This document shows, piece after piece, positions 43,767-53,643 of a stretch of 64,000 nt of DNA. Every line of letters starts with the position of its first letter. Within the stretch, counting starts at the first letter, position 1. Origin of the DNA: Dyadobacter sp. NIV53 (GTDB lineage Bacteria > Bacteroidota > Bacteroidia > Cytophagales > Spirosomataceae); assembly GCF_019711195.1 (NCBI RefSeq), contig NZ_CP081299.1, positions 6,916,501-6,980,500 of the forward strand. Reading direction: 5' to 3'. Made by a program: the position numbers and the translations under genes. The notes under the pieces were generated by a model, which did not search any database, was not told the DNA's origin, and saw only the letters and a list, made by a program, of their open reading frames with translations.

Positions 43767-45943
43767 GCGAGTTTTTACAGTTTTTGAGATTGCTGCAAAG
43801 AAATAAGGTTACACTTATTCTGGTTCCATTAATCACTGTTATTGTATGTTATTTTTTAGTTAAAAGGCTTCCGGACTCTTACGATGCACATGCCCGAATT
43901 GCGACCGGGCTTGTAGATAAAACAGATCAGGTTGTTACCAAATCCAAGGAAGAACAGGATTCACAGATTGCCAGAAAATTTGAAAGCCTGATCCAGGTAA
44001 TGTTACTGAAAAGAACACTCGATCAGGTGTCGTATCGTTTGATACTGAATGATTTGAAAGGAAAAAAAGATTCTACCTGGCGCGAGCCGGTTAGGGAACT
44101 CGCTGACATGAGCAAAGCAGATAAAAGTAAAGCAATCGCACTTATCACTCAAAAATACAAGGCCAGAGAAGAACTCTTTCTTTGGAAACCCTATGAAAGA
44201 TCCTTAAATAAAATTATTGAGGACATGCATTATGGTGCTGATGCACTCAGGGGGAAGCTTACCGTTTATCGCAGTGGCGGAAGCGATTATATTGATATTC
44301 AGTACGAAGCTGAGGACCCGGATCTGGCTGCTTATGTTATTAATACGCTAAGCCAGGAATTCATTTCAAATAATTCATCCAGAATTGTCGATAATAACAA
44401 AAAAACGATTGATTTTTTGCAAACCTTCATGGTGCAGAAACTGAACGACTTAAACAACAGGATGACTATCCTGAAAAATTACAAGATCCAGAATAGGGTA
44501 TTAAACTTAAATGAGCAGGCAAAAAGTATTTATGGCCAAATGGCAGATTACGAATCGAGGAGAGAGATAGCTCAAAAAGATATTATCGCCTATTCGGCAG
44601 CCATTGGAAATATTGATAAAAAATTCGATCCGGCTGACAGAAAATATTTTGAAAGTGCACTGACGGAAATTAACCAGAGCATTATTACAAACAAAAGAAG
44701 CTTAAGGGAATTGAATGAAAAATACAATTTAAGCAACTTCAACCCACGTTTAAAAATTAGTCTGGATTCATTGAGAAACCAGCTTTCGGGACAAATTGAT
44801 GCCGCCTCGGATAAGTATGTATACAATCCTATGGCGGTAAAACAAGATTTGGTAACTCAGAAACTGGGTATGGAAATATCTTTGGACCTGGCCAGAAACA
44901 GCGTGTCGTCTATACAGGGAGAATTAAACCGGCTGAACCGAAAATTCGATGGATTGGTCCCGAATGAAGCCAAAATTCAGGAATATGAAACCCAGATTGA
45001 TATTGCTAATAAGGAGTATATCAGTGCTTTACAACGGTATAATGATGCGAGCCTGGAATTCAGCTTTCCGGTTTATCTGAACCTGATCGAAAGAGCAATG
45101 CCAGGCGAAATCCAGTCGTCAAAGAAAATGGTACTTGTGATCCTGTCAGGCGTGATCAGTTTTACATTTTGTGTATTTGTATTTTTTATCCTGTTTTATC
45201 TCGACAAATCGATCCGTTATCCTTTAGATCTTGCCAATGCGACTGACCGGCCTGTTTTAGGTTATCTCAATGCACTGGACAAAAATATGAACCTGAGCGT
45301 TTCAGGAATGAATGCTTCCGACGATAAGCAGATCCGGTTATATAAAAACCTTGTGAGATCTGTCCGGTATGAACTGGATAATGAGTTAAGCGATCCCAAA
45401 ATAATTGCCGTAACCAGTCTTTCAGATGGGGTAGGGAAGACCTCATTTGTTGTGGCATTAGCCTGGGCATTTTCGAAGATCAATAAAACGGTACTGATCG
45501 TGGACGGAAATTTTGGCCAGCCCGATATTTCAAAATTAAACCCTGACTCTGCTTTATTTGAAAGTTTTCTTAAAAAGGATGTGCCAGTTGAAGCAGTTCC
45601 TGGCCAGATCAGTATTCTGGGAAATAAGGGTGGCGATTTTTCTTTGCTTGAATTATCGGATGAAAAACTTATTGGTCAAAAGCTGGCGATGTTAAAATCA
45701 AAATTTGACATCATTCTGGTTGAAACTGATTCACTTACGGCGATGAACAAAGCAAAGGAATGGATCAGTTTTGCAGACCGGGTCGTAGCTGTTTTTTCGT
45801 CAGGAAATTCTATATCAGGTGAAGACCAGTCGAAAGTTCAGTACCTGATGAATCTTGAAAATAAGTTCTCAGGCTGGATTTTAACCAACACGGAAGATAT
45901 ACCAGAACAGGCAGGTAAAATCGGTAAACTAGTGGAAGCATGA
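43763..45943 (+). CDS. Wzc/GumC-like polysaccharide copolymerase with BY-kinase-like domain
   Basis: A 726-residue inner-membrane protein. A Wzz-type N-terminal helix (about 18-34), a long periplasmic coiled-coil region (to about 450) and a second helix (about 456-478) are followed by a cytoplasmic P-loop domain. Walker A is SDGVGKTS near 554, the Walker A'-like strand is VLIVDGNFGQPDIS and Walker B is FDIILVETDS. The Tyr-rich C-terminal tail of true BY-kinases is absent and the A' motif lacks its basic residue, so tyrosine autokinase activity is doubtful. It should control chain length and export. Confidence 0.9.
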   Translation: MSEFLQFLRLLQRNKVTLILVPLITVIVCYFLVKRLPDSYDAHARIATGLVDKTDQVVTKSKEEQDSQIARKFESLIQVMLLKRTLDQVSYRLILNDLKGKKDSTWREPVRELADMSKADKSKAIALITQKYKAREELFLWKPYERSLNKIIEDMHYGADALRGKLTVYRSGGSDYIDIQYEAEDPDLAAYVINTLSQEFISNNSSRIVDNNKKTIDFLQTFMVQKLNDLNNRMTILKNYKIQNRVLNLNEQAKSIYGQMADYESRREIAQKDIIAYSAAIGNIDKKFDPADRKYFESALTEINQSIITNKRSLRELNEKYNLSNFNPRLKISLDSLRNQLSGQIDAASDKYVYNPMAVKQDLVTQKLGMEISLDLARNSVSSIQGELNRLNRKFDGLVPNEAKIQEYETQIDIANKEYISALQRYNDASLEFSFPVYLNLIERAMPGEIQSSKKMVLVILSGVISFTFCVFVFFILFYLDKSIRYPLDLANATDRPVLGYLNALDKNMNLSVSGMNASDDKQIRLYKNLVRSVRYELDNELSDPKIIAVTSLSDGVGKTSFVVALAWAFSKINKTVLIVDGNFGQPDISKLNPDSALFESFLKKDVPVEAVPGQISILGNKGGDFSLLELSDEKLIGQKLAMLKSKFDIILVETDSLTAMNKAKEWISFADRVVAVFSSGNSISGEDQSKVQYLMNLENKFSGWILTNTEDIPEQAGKIGKLVEA

Positions 45944-47115
45944 AAATAGCGGGAAATATAGGATTGCTGTTACAGTGTCTGATCGGTTTTAATCTGATTT
46001 TTCCTGTTGTTTTACTATTAATATATAATATTAAACAATCCGTTAAAAAATCATTAAAAGTAACTCCATTACCGGTATCTCCGGACTATGCTATTATTGT
46101 TACAGCTTATGAACAAACGCAGCAGTTGAATGCAGTGGTTGATTCATTGCTGAAATTGAGATATACAAATTACCATATTTATATTGTAGCAGATAAATGT
46201 GACATCTCTAATCTTCGTTTTCCTGAAAAAAGTGTTTTATTGCTTCGTCCTGAGCAAACCCTGGGAAGTAACACAAGATCACATTTTTATGCGATCAAAA
46301 ACTTTATCCGGCCACATTCCCATCTCACTATTATTGACAGTGATAATTTGGCTGAAAGTAACTACCTCGATGAGCTGAATGTATATTTTAACCAGGGTTT
46401 TGAAGCTGTGCAAGGTGTTCGCAAAGCCAAAAATCTGAACAGCACTTATGCATGCCTGGATGCTGCCAGAGATATTTATTATCATTTTTATGATGGGAAA
46501 ATACTTTTTGGCGCAGGTTCATCAGCTACTCTGGCTGGCTCGGGAATGGCTTTCACAACTGATCTTTACCAAAAATGTCTCGGACATCTGGACGTAACCG
46601 GTGCAGGATTTGACAAGGTTCTTCAGGATGGTATTGTAAGCAGGGGTTATCAGATTGCCTTTGCTGAGAATGCCGTTGTTTATGATGAAAAAACGAGCGG
46701 GACTGATCAGCTTGTGAACCAGAGGGCTCGCTGGATTAATACCTGGTTCAAGTATTTTTCACTGGGATTCAGGATTTTGTTTAAGGGTATTGTCAATTTT
46801 AACTGGAATCAGTTCCTGTTTGGCCTTGTTTTGCTAAGGCCGCCGTTGTTTATATTTCTTTTGCTTTCCGGGTTTTTCCTGATCATCAATTTATTTTTTT
46901 CCCCGCTTATTTCTGTTTTCTGGTTTACAGCATTGTGTGTGTTCGTTGCAGGGTTTTATATATCTCTCAGAAAATCAGAAACAGAGCCACGTATTTATCA
47001 GTCGCTGGTCAACATTCCGAGGTTTATCGCTTTTCAGGTACTGGCACTGCTTAAGTCACGGAAAGCCAACCAGATTTCAGTAGCCACAAAGCATGGACAT
47101 TCGGATAAGGAATAG
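45940..47115 (+). CDS. Membrane glycosyltransferase family 2 (processive type)
   Basis: A 391-residue membrane GT2. One N-terminal hydrophobic segment (about 5-28), a GT-A domain starting PDYAIIVTAYEQTQQLNAVVDSLL with the metal-binding TIIDSDNLAE near 125 and LAGSGMAF, the acceptor-site QRARW motif near 265, and two or three C-terminal hydrophobic segments. QxxRW occurs in processive synthases and many chain-extending enzymes. The gene overlaps the Wzc-like gene by 4 bases, so it belongs to the same transcript and probably extends the repeat unit. Confidence 0.9.
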   Translation: MKIAGNIGLLLQCLIGFNLIFPVVLLLIYNIKQSVKKSLKVTPLPVSPDYAIIVTAYEQTQQLNAVVDSLLKLRYTNYHIYIVADKCDISNLRFPEKSVLLLRPEQTLGSNTRSHFYAIKNFIRPHSHLTIIDSDNLAESNYLDELNVYFNQGFEAVQGVRKAKNLNSTYACLDAARDIYYHFYDGKILFGAGSSATLAGSGMAFTTDLYQKCLGHLDVTGAGFDKVLQDGIVSRGYQIAFAENAVVYDEKTSGTDQLVNQRARWINTWFKYFSLGFRILFKGIVNFNWNQFLFGLVLLRPPLFIFLLLSGFFLIINLFFSPLISVFWFTALCVFVAGFYISLRKSETEPRIYQSLVNIPRFIAFQVLALLKSRKANQISVATKHGHSDKE

Positions 47116-47132
47116 TTAAAGCCCTCGACAGT

Positions 47133-47279
47133 ATGAAAATATATCCCGAAAAAACTGAAAAAAAGAAGAAAATCAGTTTCCAGCATCTCACTCCTCTCCA
47201 AAAGAAAACGAGGCAGGTTGCTTTATTGCTTGCCTTTATAAGCGTATTTATATTCTTTTTTAAAATCTTATTTTTTTAA
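47133..47279 (+). CDS. 48-residue membrane protein inside the polysaccharide operon
   Basis: This small gene starts with ATG 17 bases after the GT2 stop; its TAA stop is immediately followed by the GTG start of the Wzy-like gene (TAA-GTG), so it is embedded in the operon without a gap. The protein is strongly basic for its first half (KTEKKKKISF, PLQKKTRQ), then has one hydrophobic helix (about 29-48, VALLLAFISVFIFFF) to the end: a single-pass protein with a cytoplasmic basic tail by the positive-inside rule. No family was recognised. It may couple or stabilise the neighbouring membrane enzymes. Confidence 0.7.
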   Translation: MKIYPEKTEKKKKISFQHLTPLQKKTRQVALLLAFISVFIFFFKILFF

Positions 47280-48791
47280 GTGGAAAAAGACATTCAGATA
47301 TTTGTAAAAGATGATGGTGCATCACATGCTACTTTAAAACACAGAATAAGACAATTGTTTTGGGTGGATAAGCTCAGCAATGCAACTGGTCTGGTTATTC
47401 TTTTATTCATTTCCCTGATTTTTGGCGCTCTTATAGCTTACAAAGGAATTATCGCCGGGGCGTTTATTCTTGTCGTGATTTTCACACCGCCGGTTATTTA
47501 CGCAATAGTGGTTTATCCTCTATTTGGTATTTCGGTCCTGCTTGTATTCGCTTATCTGCTGTTCTTCATTATGAAACTGGGAATAAATTTTCCAATGGGA
47601 ACGCTTATGGATGGAATTCAGGGCTTGCTCCTTCTGGGCTTTTTTATTCACCAAAAGAGAAAACCGGGATGGGATATATTCAAAAGTCCGGTAAGTTACA
47701 TGATCCTCATTTGGATCGTTTTTAATATCATTGAAGTGGCTAATCCGGCTGCGGAATCAAGGCTGGCCTGGTTGTATACTATCAGGTCTGTTGCCGTTGT
47801 GATGCTCATGTATTTCGTTTTTATGTATCAGATAAAAACGATAAGTGCTGTAAAGTATATCCTTAAATTATGGATTGCACTCTCCGTCTTTGCAGCGTTA
47901 TATGCTTACAAACAGGAATACATTGGTTTTTCTGATGCCGAAGATGAATGGCTTCATTCTGATCCGGGCATTGCCGGCCTTCTGTTTATAGCTGGTCATT
48001 GGCGGAAATTTTCTATTTTTTCGGATCCGGTGGCCTTTTCGTACAATATGGTCGTTAGCAGTATTTTATGTATCAGCCTGCTTACCAATGCGAAGAAATT
48101 CTGGAAAAAATTGTTGCTGACCATCTTCATTATACTTTTTTTGACAGCCATGTTATTTTCCGGGACCAGAGGCGCTTATGTTTTGGTACCGGCTGCCATG
48201 GTCCTGTTTCTGATATTACGGTTTAGCCGGGATGTATTGATTGGAGCGATTATCGCAGCATTTTTTATCGTTTGCCTCATTTTCGTACCCACTTCCAACC
48301 AAAATATTTTACGTTTCCAAACTGCATTTAAGCCTTCGGATGATTTGTCATTCAAAGTCAGGACGGCCAATCAAAAACGTATTCAGCCTTATATTTTGTC
48401 TCATCCAATTGGTGGCGGGTTAGGAGCTACCGGGGCTTGGGGAAGCCGGTTTGCTCCTAACAGTTATCTGGCTAATTTTCCGCCCGACAGCGGATATGTT
48501 CGCGTGGCCGTTGAACTGGGCTGGATTGGTATGCTGATATTCTGTTTTTTGATGTTTTTTATCCTGCGTGAGGGAATCAATAATTACTATACAATTGTAA
48601 ATCCCGAACTTAAAACATATTGCATGGCTATGCTTCTGATGGTTTTTGCATATAATATTGGCAATTATCCGCAGGAAGCCTTGGTGCAGTTTCCATCAAA
48701 TATTTATTTCTATCTGGTAGTGGCACTTATCCACGTCACCAAACGAATTGACGATAAAGAGATTGAAAATGCGAAACGAAAAGTTACCTGA
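47280..48791 (+). CDS. O-antigen ligase/Wzy-like polymerase
   Basis: A 503-residue polytopic membrane protein with about eleven or twelve hydrophobic segments and a larger periplasmic loop between about residues 335 and 410 (containing FRTANQKRIQPYILSHPIGGGLGATG), typical of the Wzy_C/O-antigen ligase family. It probably polymerises or ligates lipid-linked repeat units at the outer face of the inner membrane. Its start is a GTG directly abutting the preceding small gene's stop; upstream is only a T-run, so translation probably depends on coupling. Confidence 0.88.
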   Translation: MEKDIQIFVKDDGASHATLKHRIRQLFWVDKLSNATGLVILLFISLIFGALIAYKGIIAGAFILVVIFTPPVIYAIVVYPLFGISVLLVFAYLLFFIMKLGINFPMGTLMDGIQGLLLLGFFIHQKRKPGWDIFKSPVSYMILIWIVFNIIEVANPAAESRLAWLYTIRSVAVVMLMYFVFMYQIKTISAVKYILKLWIALSVFAALYAYKQEYIGFSDAEDEWLHSDPGIAGLLFIAGHWRKFSIFSDPVAFSYNMVVSSILCISLLTNAKKFWKKLLLTIFIILFLTAMLFSGTRGAYVLVPAAMVLFLILRFSRDVLIGAIIAAFFIVCLIFVPTSNQNILRFQTAFKPSDDLSFKVRTANQKRIQPYILSHPIGGGLGATGAWGSRFAPNSYLANFPPDSGYVRVAVELGWIGMLIFCFLMFFILREGINNYYTIVNPELKTYCMAMLLMVFAYNIGNYPQEALVQFPSNIYFYLVVALIHVTKRIDDKEIENAKRKVT

Positions 48792-48858
48792 TTCGTGGAT
48801 TAACCTGTAATGAGCGTAGCTAAGACCAAGTCAGAAAAGATTAAATTCCAAAGTATTT

Positions 48859-49710
48859 ATGAAAATTGCCCACCTGATATTAGCCCATTCAGAACCCAGC
48901 CAACTGGAAAGAATTATAAATAAGCTGGCTCATCAGGATGCGTATTTTTTTATACACCTTGATCAAAAAATAAGTCAGGAAGCATTTCAGTATCTTACTT
49001 CAATGGACAGGGTTTATTTAATTCCTGACCGAGTAAAGGTAGCTTGGGGAGCTTATAGTCTGGTTCAGGCGACAATCATCGGTTTTCAGGCTATCGTAAA
49101 TTCCGGATTGAGAATTGATTATATCAATTTATTAAGCGGATCGGATTATCCGCTAAAACCGGCGAATGAAATTCATGCTTTTTTTGATGAAAACAAGGGA
49201 CGAAATTTTATGGGATTTGAGTCTGTAAACGAGCAATGGCTTGAAGCAATTCCAAGAATAACCCAATACCACCTGACGAATTATGCCTTTCCTGGAAAAT
49301 ATATTGTACAGAGATGGATCAATATACTAACACCCAAAAGGAAGATGCCGGACGGGCTCATTCCGGTTGGCAGGTCGCAATGGATGAGTATCACTACTGA
49401 GGCAGTTCAATATATACTTCAGTACCTGAATTCACATCCTCATATAGTTCGTTTTTTTGAATTGACATGGGCACCGGACGAAATGATTTTTCAAACTATT
49501 CTTTATAATTCTGATTTTAAAGGAAGCCTCGTCAATAACAATTTAAGATACATTGACTGGGCGGCTGGAAATCCCAGCCCTAAAATCCTTGATGAACAGG
49601 ATCTTGAAAAATTACTGGCGTCAGACAAGCTTTTTGCAAGAAAATTTGACAGCTCAAAAAGTCGTAGGGTGCTTGACATGCTGGATGAAAAAATACAAAA
49701 CCTGAAATAA
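48859..49710 (+). CDS. Core-2/I-branching (GT14-like) glycosyltransferase
   Basis: A 283-residue glycosyltransferase with the family signatures MKIAHLILAHSEPSQLERII, FFIHLDQKI, INLLSGSDYPLKPANEI near residue 95 and WAPDEMIFQTIL near residue 205. Metazoan relatives add beta-1,6-N-acetylglucosamine branches; bacterial ones act on extracellular polysaccharides. No membrane segment is present, so it acts at the inner face. It sits 67 bases after the Wzy-like gene. Confidence 0.92.
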   Translation: MKIAHLILAHSEPSQLERIINKLAHQDAYFFIHLDQKISQEAFQYLTSMDRVYLIPDRVKVAWGAYSLVQATIIGFQAIVNSGLRIDYINLLSGSDYPLKPANEIHAFFDENKGRNFMGFESVNEQWLEAIPRITQYHLTNYAFPGKYIVQRWINILTPKRKMPDGLIPVGRSQWMSITTEAVQYILQYLNSHPHIVRFFELTWAPDEMIFQTILYNSDFKGSLVNNNLRYIDWAAGNPSPKILDEQDLEKLLASDKLFARKFDSSKSRRVLDMLDEKIQNLK

Positions 49711-49773
49711 TCAATTAACATATGATCATTTTAAAGGTGATAAATACATGATACTCACCCATAACTAAATTGA

Positions 49774-50954
49774 ATGATGGACATTATCATAACAGGACAA
49801 CAAGCCTGGGATGTGGAAATTGGAAGTAATTGTAAAAACATTGCACTGGAATTCAGCAAAAAGAACAGGGTTTTGTATGTTAATTCTCCATTAGACCGCA
49901 TTAGTCTGATGAAAAACGGTAATGACCCGAAAGTCATTAAACGGAAAGACGTAATCAATAAAAAAAGGATGGAATTGAAAAGATCCAGGATAATCTCTGG
50001 GTACTTTATCCGGACAGGATCATTGAATCTATCAACTGGATTTCATCTGACTGGTTATTCAATTTGCTCAATAAACGGAACAATAAGACATTTGCCAAAT
50101 CTATTCTCAGGGCTGTAAAAGAACTTGATTTCAGGGATTTTGTTCATTTCAATGACAATGATATGTTCCGTAGTTTTTATCTGAAAGATTACCTGAAACC
50201 TAAAATTTCCATTTATTACTCCCGCGATTTCATGTTGGCAGTAGATTACTGGAAAAAACATGGAACTGCACTTGAACCTCAGCTCATAGCAAAAAGTGAT
50301 ATTTGTGTGGCTAATTCTACCTATCTCGCAGATTACTGTAAAAAATACAATAAACATTCTTATTACGTTGGGCAGGGGTGTGATCTTGAAATTTTCCTGA
50401 ACGGTATCAATGCATCCGAACCGCAGGATATGAAGCTGATCAGCAAGCCGAGGATTGGTTATGTTGGTGCGTTGCAAATTCTCAGGCTTGACCTTGGTCT
50501 GATGCACTACATTGCAGTTCACCGGCCAGACTGGAATATTATACTGGTTGGCCCGGAGGATAATGAATTCAGGGAAAGTAATTTACATAAGTTGCCCAAT
50601 GTTATTTTTACAGGATCCAGGAGCATAGATGAACTACCGGCATATATCAATTCATTTGATGTTTGTATTAATCCACAGCTTCTCAATGAGGTAACCATCG
50701 GGAATTATCCACGTAAAATCGATGAATATCTTGCTGTTGGTAAACCGGTTGTGGCCACCAAAACGGATGCTATGAGCGTATTTTCAGAACATGTTTATCT
50801 GGGAAAAACAAATGAGGATTATGTAAAACTTATTGAGCAGGCATTGAAAGAGAATTCAGTAGCCAGGACGGAGGCGCGTCGTGTCTTTGCAGGAATGCAC
50901 ACCTGGGAAAACAGTGTAGCGGAAATTTATAGCGCTATCAGTAAATCTGTTTAA
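49774..50954 (+). pseudogene. GT4-type glycosyltransferase, frameshifted at an A7 run
   Basis: The first frame gives a normal start (MDIIITGQQAWDVEIGSNCKNIALEFSKKNRVLYVNSP) but runs off after the A7 run at 49960-49966. The other frame continues from DGIEKIQDNLWVLYPDRIIESINWI through ISIYYSRDFM, GYVGALQILRLDLG, NVIFTGSRSIDELPAYI and VGKPVVATKTDAM to 50954. One extra A joins them into a 393-residue GT4-like enzyme of normal length. Either the genome carries a -1 deletion, the run is miscounted, or transcriptional slippage on A7 produces functional protein. Confidence 0.85.
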
Positions 50955-50976
50955 GGTTTACTGATAGCTTACATTT

Positions 50977-53586
50977 TTAAAGCAGTTTCAATTGAGATAA
51001 ACCAAGCTCGGATTGTAATTTAAGCTCTTCTAATTTTTGGTTTAATTCCTTTTGCCAGCTTCCCTGCTTAAGTATTGCTTCGAGTTCTTTGTATTGATTA
51101 GCAGTGTAAAGCAGTCCAACGGAAAATAAGGACGAGCGGAACTTGTGAATAGCCAGGCGTAATTTTTCCCCATCTCCGGAAATGGCCGATACAGTAATGG
51201 CGTTTAACTGGATTTCACTCTCATTTTCAAACATGGAGATGAGCTCGTCACGGAGTTCAGTATCTCCTCCGGTTATTTCAAACAGGTAATCCAGGTCTAC
51301 AACTTGATCAGGCATATGATTATTATTAACAGGACGTTGAGTTTCTTTAGGTAATGCCGGCTCGGAATTTTCTTTGTTTCCGAGATGCGCAATGGTATAA
51401 AGCAGCTCCTTTTCCTTGAATGGTTTTGAAATATAACTGTTGGCACCTATGCTAAGGCACTCTTCTTTCTCTCCAACCATCGCATGTGCAGTCATGGTAA
51501 TGATTGGTATTGTTTTGGAAACCGAACTTCTGATTTGTTTAATGGCAGTATATCCATCCATAACTGGCATCTGGATATCCATCAGTACAAGATCAAACTC
51601 TTCCTTTTCCAGTCTTTCTATTGCCTCCAATCCGTTACCAACAATCGTAAGCGAAATATCCAGCCTTTCAAAAATTGCCTGTAACAGCTTTTGGTTAAGT
51701 GTATTATCTTCTGCTGCCAACACTCTTAACGAAGAAATGGAACTGCTGATGTCCACCTCATTTTCAATATTCTCCTGCAGAAAAGTGTCCTCAACCAGCT
51801 TCATAGGAAACTCCATTGTGAAAGTACTGCCTTTTCCTACTTCACTTTTTAAAACAATCGTTCCTTCAAAAATTTCCACAAGCGATTTTACAATACTTAA
51901 TCCAAGTCCTGTACCTCCAAAAATTCTTGTGGTACTTTCTGCGGCCTGTACAAACCTGTTAAATACTTCTTTTAATTTATCATTCGGAATGCCAATTCCA
52001 CTGTCCTGAACGATGAACCTGATTCTTTGTGAGCCATCAATAACTTCTCCAACAGGTTCCACTGTTAACCGGACTTCCCCTTTTTCAGTGAATTTTATTG
52101 CATTTCCACACACATTGAGCAGGATTTGCGACATGCGCAATTTATCGGTTTCAATCATTTTCGGCAAATCCTCCGATATGGTCTGCACATATCTGATATT
52201 TTTTTCTGCTGCTCTCTGATCAATAATAATAGATACTGAATCAATTAATTCCTTGATCGAAGCCGGTGTTTTTTCCAGGATAATCTGACCGGCTTCTATT
52301 TTTGAAAAATCCAGGATATCGTTAATTAGTTCCAATAAATTTTTACTGGCGATCTGAATATAATTTACATAGTCGGTACTCTTGGCATCTTTTACCTGGG
52401 CAACCAGCAAGTTGGTAAATCCAATAATTGCATTTAGTGGCGTCCGGATTTCATGACTTACATTAGAAAGAAAAATATCTTTTACTCTTACAGACTTTTC
52501 GGCCAGAACCCTCGCATTTTCGAGTGTAGTTTCATAATTTGCCCTTTCCGTAATATCCCTGAATACCGTTATCGCACTTGTAACTTCGCCTTCCAAACCG
52601 ATAACCGGCTGGACATTACTTTCCAGATGGAATATTTTGTTGTCTTTGATAAGGTCAATTTTATTGGCAGTCAGTTTTTCTCCAAGCAATCCTCTGGCAA
52701 CCGGTAAAGAATCAGGAGTAAAGCGAACATGATATCTGGTCGGATCAAGCAGTTTTACTTTACTCAATTCATCATAAACGGTTTCGATTTTACCACCTTT
52801 GATTCCCAATATTTCCCTTCCTGACTGATTCAGCAGTACAATTTCCTTTTGTGTATTGACTACCATTACCCCATCCGGAATTGCCTCAAGATATTGGGTT
52901 AGTATACGCTCCTTTTCATTGATCTCTTTTTGCAATTGTTTTTGTTTGCGCTGGTCGCTAAGCAGGAAAATACCTGCGAGCATTGTAAGGAAAAGACCAA
53001 TAATACTCGTAGAAAAAATAAACAGGGTTGAGTTCTTTTGTGTAACCAATACAAGTTTGCGACGTTCCAAAAGTCCCTGATTGGCAGATTTTTCAATTTC
53101 GTTTATCTTGCCCGATAAAAGTTTATCCAAACGCTTGCCTTCACCTTCCTTTATTAAATTAAACGCTTTTTCTGAACCTTCAATCCGGTCTAGGGTAATC
53201 ACTTTTTGAGTAAAGGATACAACAGCACTGGAAATTGCCAAAAGTTCCTTTACTCTTTTTGTTTGCTCGCCATCAGCCTTCACCAGATTAAACAGCGTAT
53301 CACTGATCTCAACCAGCTGAACACGTTTTCTGTAATTATCTGATAATAATTCTTCGTCCTGGGTGATCAGATAGCCGCGCATATTAGACTGGAAATCTTT
53401 TGTAGCCAATCCAAAGTTAGCTGTCTGGTTCAGTATGCCAATGGTCGTGGTCACACCCTTATTATTAAGGGAAAGATCCTGTAAACTTTGATAAGTAAAA
53501 TATTGAGATCCAAAGATCAGAGCCAACCCAAAACATATACTGGTATAATACCATTTGAGTGAGTGGTTGGTGGTGAATTTTTGCAT
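50977..53586 (-). CDS. Hybrid sensor histidine kinase with CHASE3, PAS, receiver and HPt
   Basis: An 869-residue membrane kinase. Two helices (about 12-32 and 185-208) flank a CHASE3-like helical sensor. A PAS domain (about 225-345, IPDGVMVVNTQKEIVLLNQSGREILGI), a HisKA domain with SHEIRTPLNAIIGF near 373, and a HATPase with NVCGNAIKFTEKG, DSGIGI and GGTGLGLSIVK follow. A receiver (about 640-755) has VLAAEDN and phospho-Asp in LVLMDIQMPVMDG, with K in YISKPF. A C-terminal HPt domain has IHKFRSSLFSVGL. The full relay could pass phosphate to a separate regulator, possibly the receiver at the start of this locus. It is the only kinase inside the locus. Confidence 0.95.
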   Translation of the reverse strand: MQKFTTNHSLKWYYTSICFGLALIFGSQYFTYQSLQDLSLNNKGVTTTIGILNQTANFGLATKDFQSNMRGYLITQDEELLSDNYRKRVQLVEISDTLFNLVKADGEQTKRVKELLAISSAVVSFTQKVITLDRIEGSEKAFNLIKEGEGKRLDKLLSGKINEIEKSANQGLLERRKLVLVTQKNSTLFIFSTSIIGLFLTMLAGIFLLSDQRKQKQLQKEINEKERILTQYLEAIPDGVMVVNTQKEIVLLNQSGREILGIKGGKIETVYDELSKVKLLDPTRYHVRFTPDSLPVARGLLGEKLTANKIDLIKDNKIFHLESNVQPVIGLEGEVTSAITVFRDITERANYETTLENARVLAEKSVRVKDIFLSNVSHEIRTPLNAIIGFTNLLVAQVKDAKSTDYVNYIQIASKNLLELINDILDFSKIEAGQIILEKTPASIKELIDSVSIIIDQRAAEKNIRYVQTISEDLPKMIETDKLRMSQILLNVCGNAIKFTEKGEVRLTVEPVGEVIDGSQRIRFIVQDSGIGIPNDKLKEVFNRFVQAAESTTRIFGGTGLGLSIVKSLVEIFEGTIVLKSEVGKGSTFTMEFPMKLVEDTFLQENIENEVDISSSISSLRVLAAEDNTLNQKLLQAIFERLDISLTIVGNGLEAIERLEKEEFDLVLMDIQMPVMDGYTAIKQIRSSVSKTIPIITMTAHAMVGEKEECLSIGANSYISKPFKEKELLYTIAHLGNKENSEPALPKETQRPVNNNHMPDQVVDLDYLFEITGGDTELRDELISMFENESEIQLNAITVSAISGDGEKLRLAIHKFRSSLFSVGLLYTANQYKELEAILKQGSWQKELNQKLEELKLQSELGLSQLKLL

Positions 53587-53643
53587 AATAGCTTTACTTC
53601 CCGAAGCGTTGATACCAGTTAAATGCGAATGCAGCCTGTAACA

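Noticed and set aside
49960..49966. Programmed ribosomal -1 frameshift in the GT4 gene
   Set aside because: The A7 run does contain A-AAA-AAG, but in the incoming frame the codons are AAA AAA AGG, so the heptamer is not correctly phased and no stimulatory structure was recognised. Transcriptional slippage or an indel is a simpler explanation.
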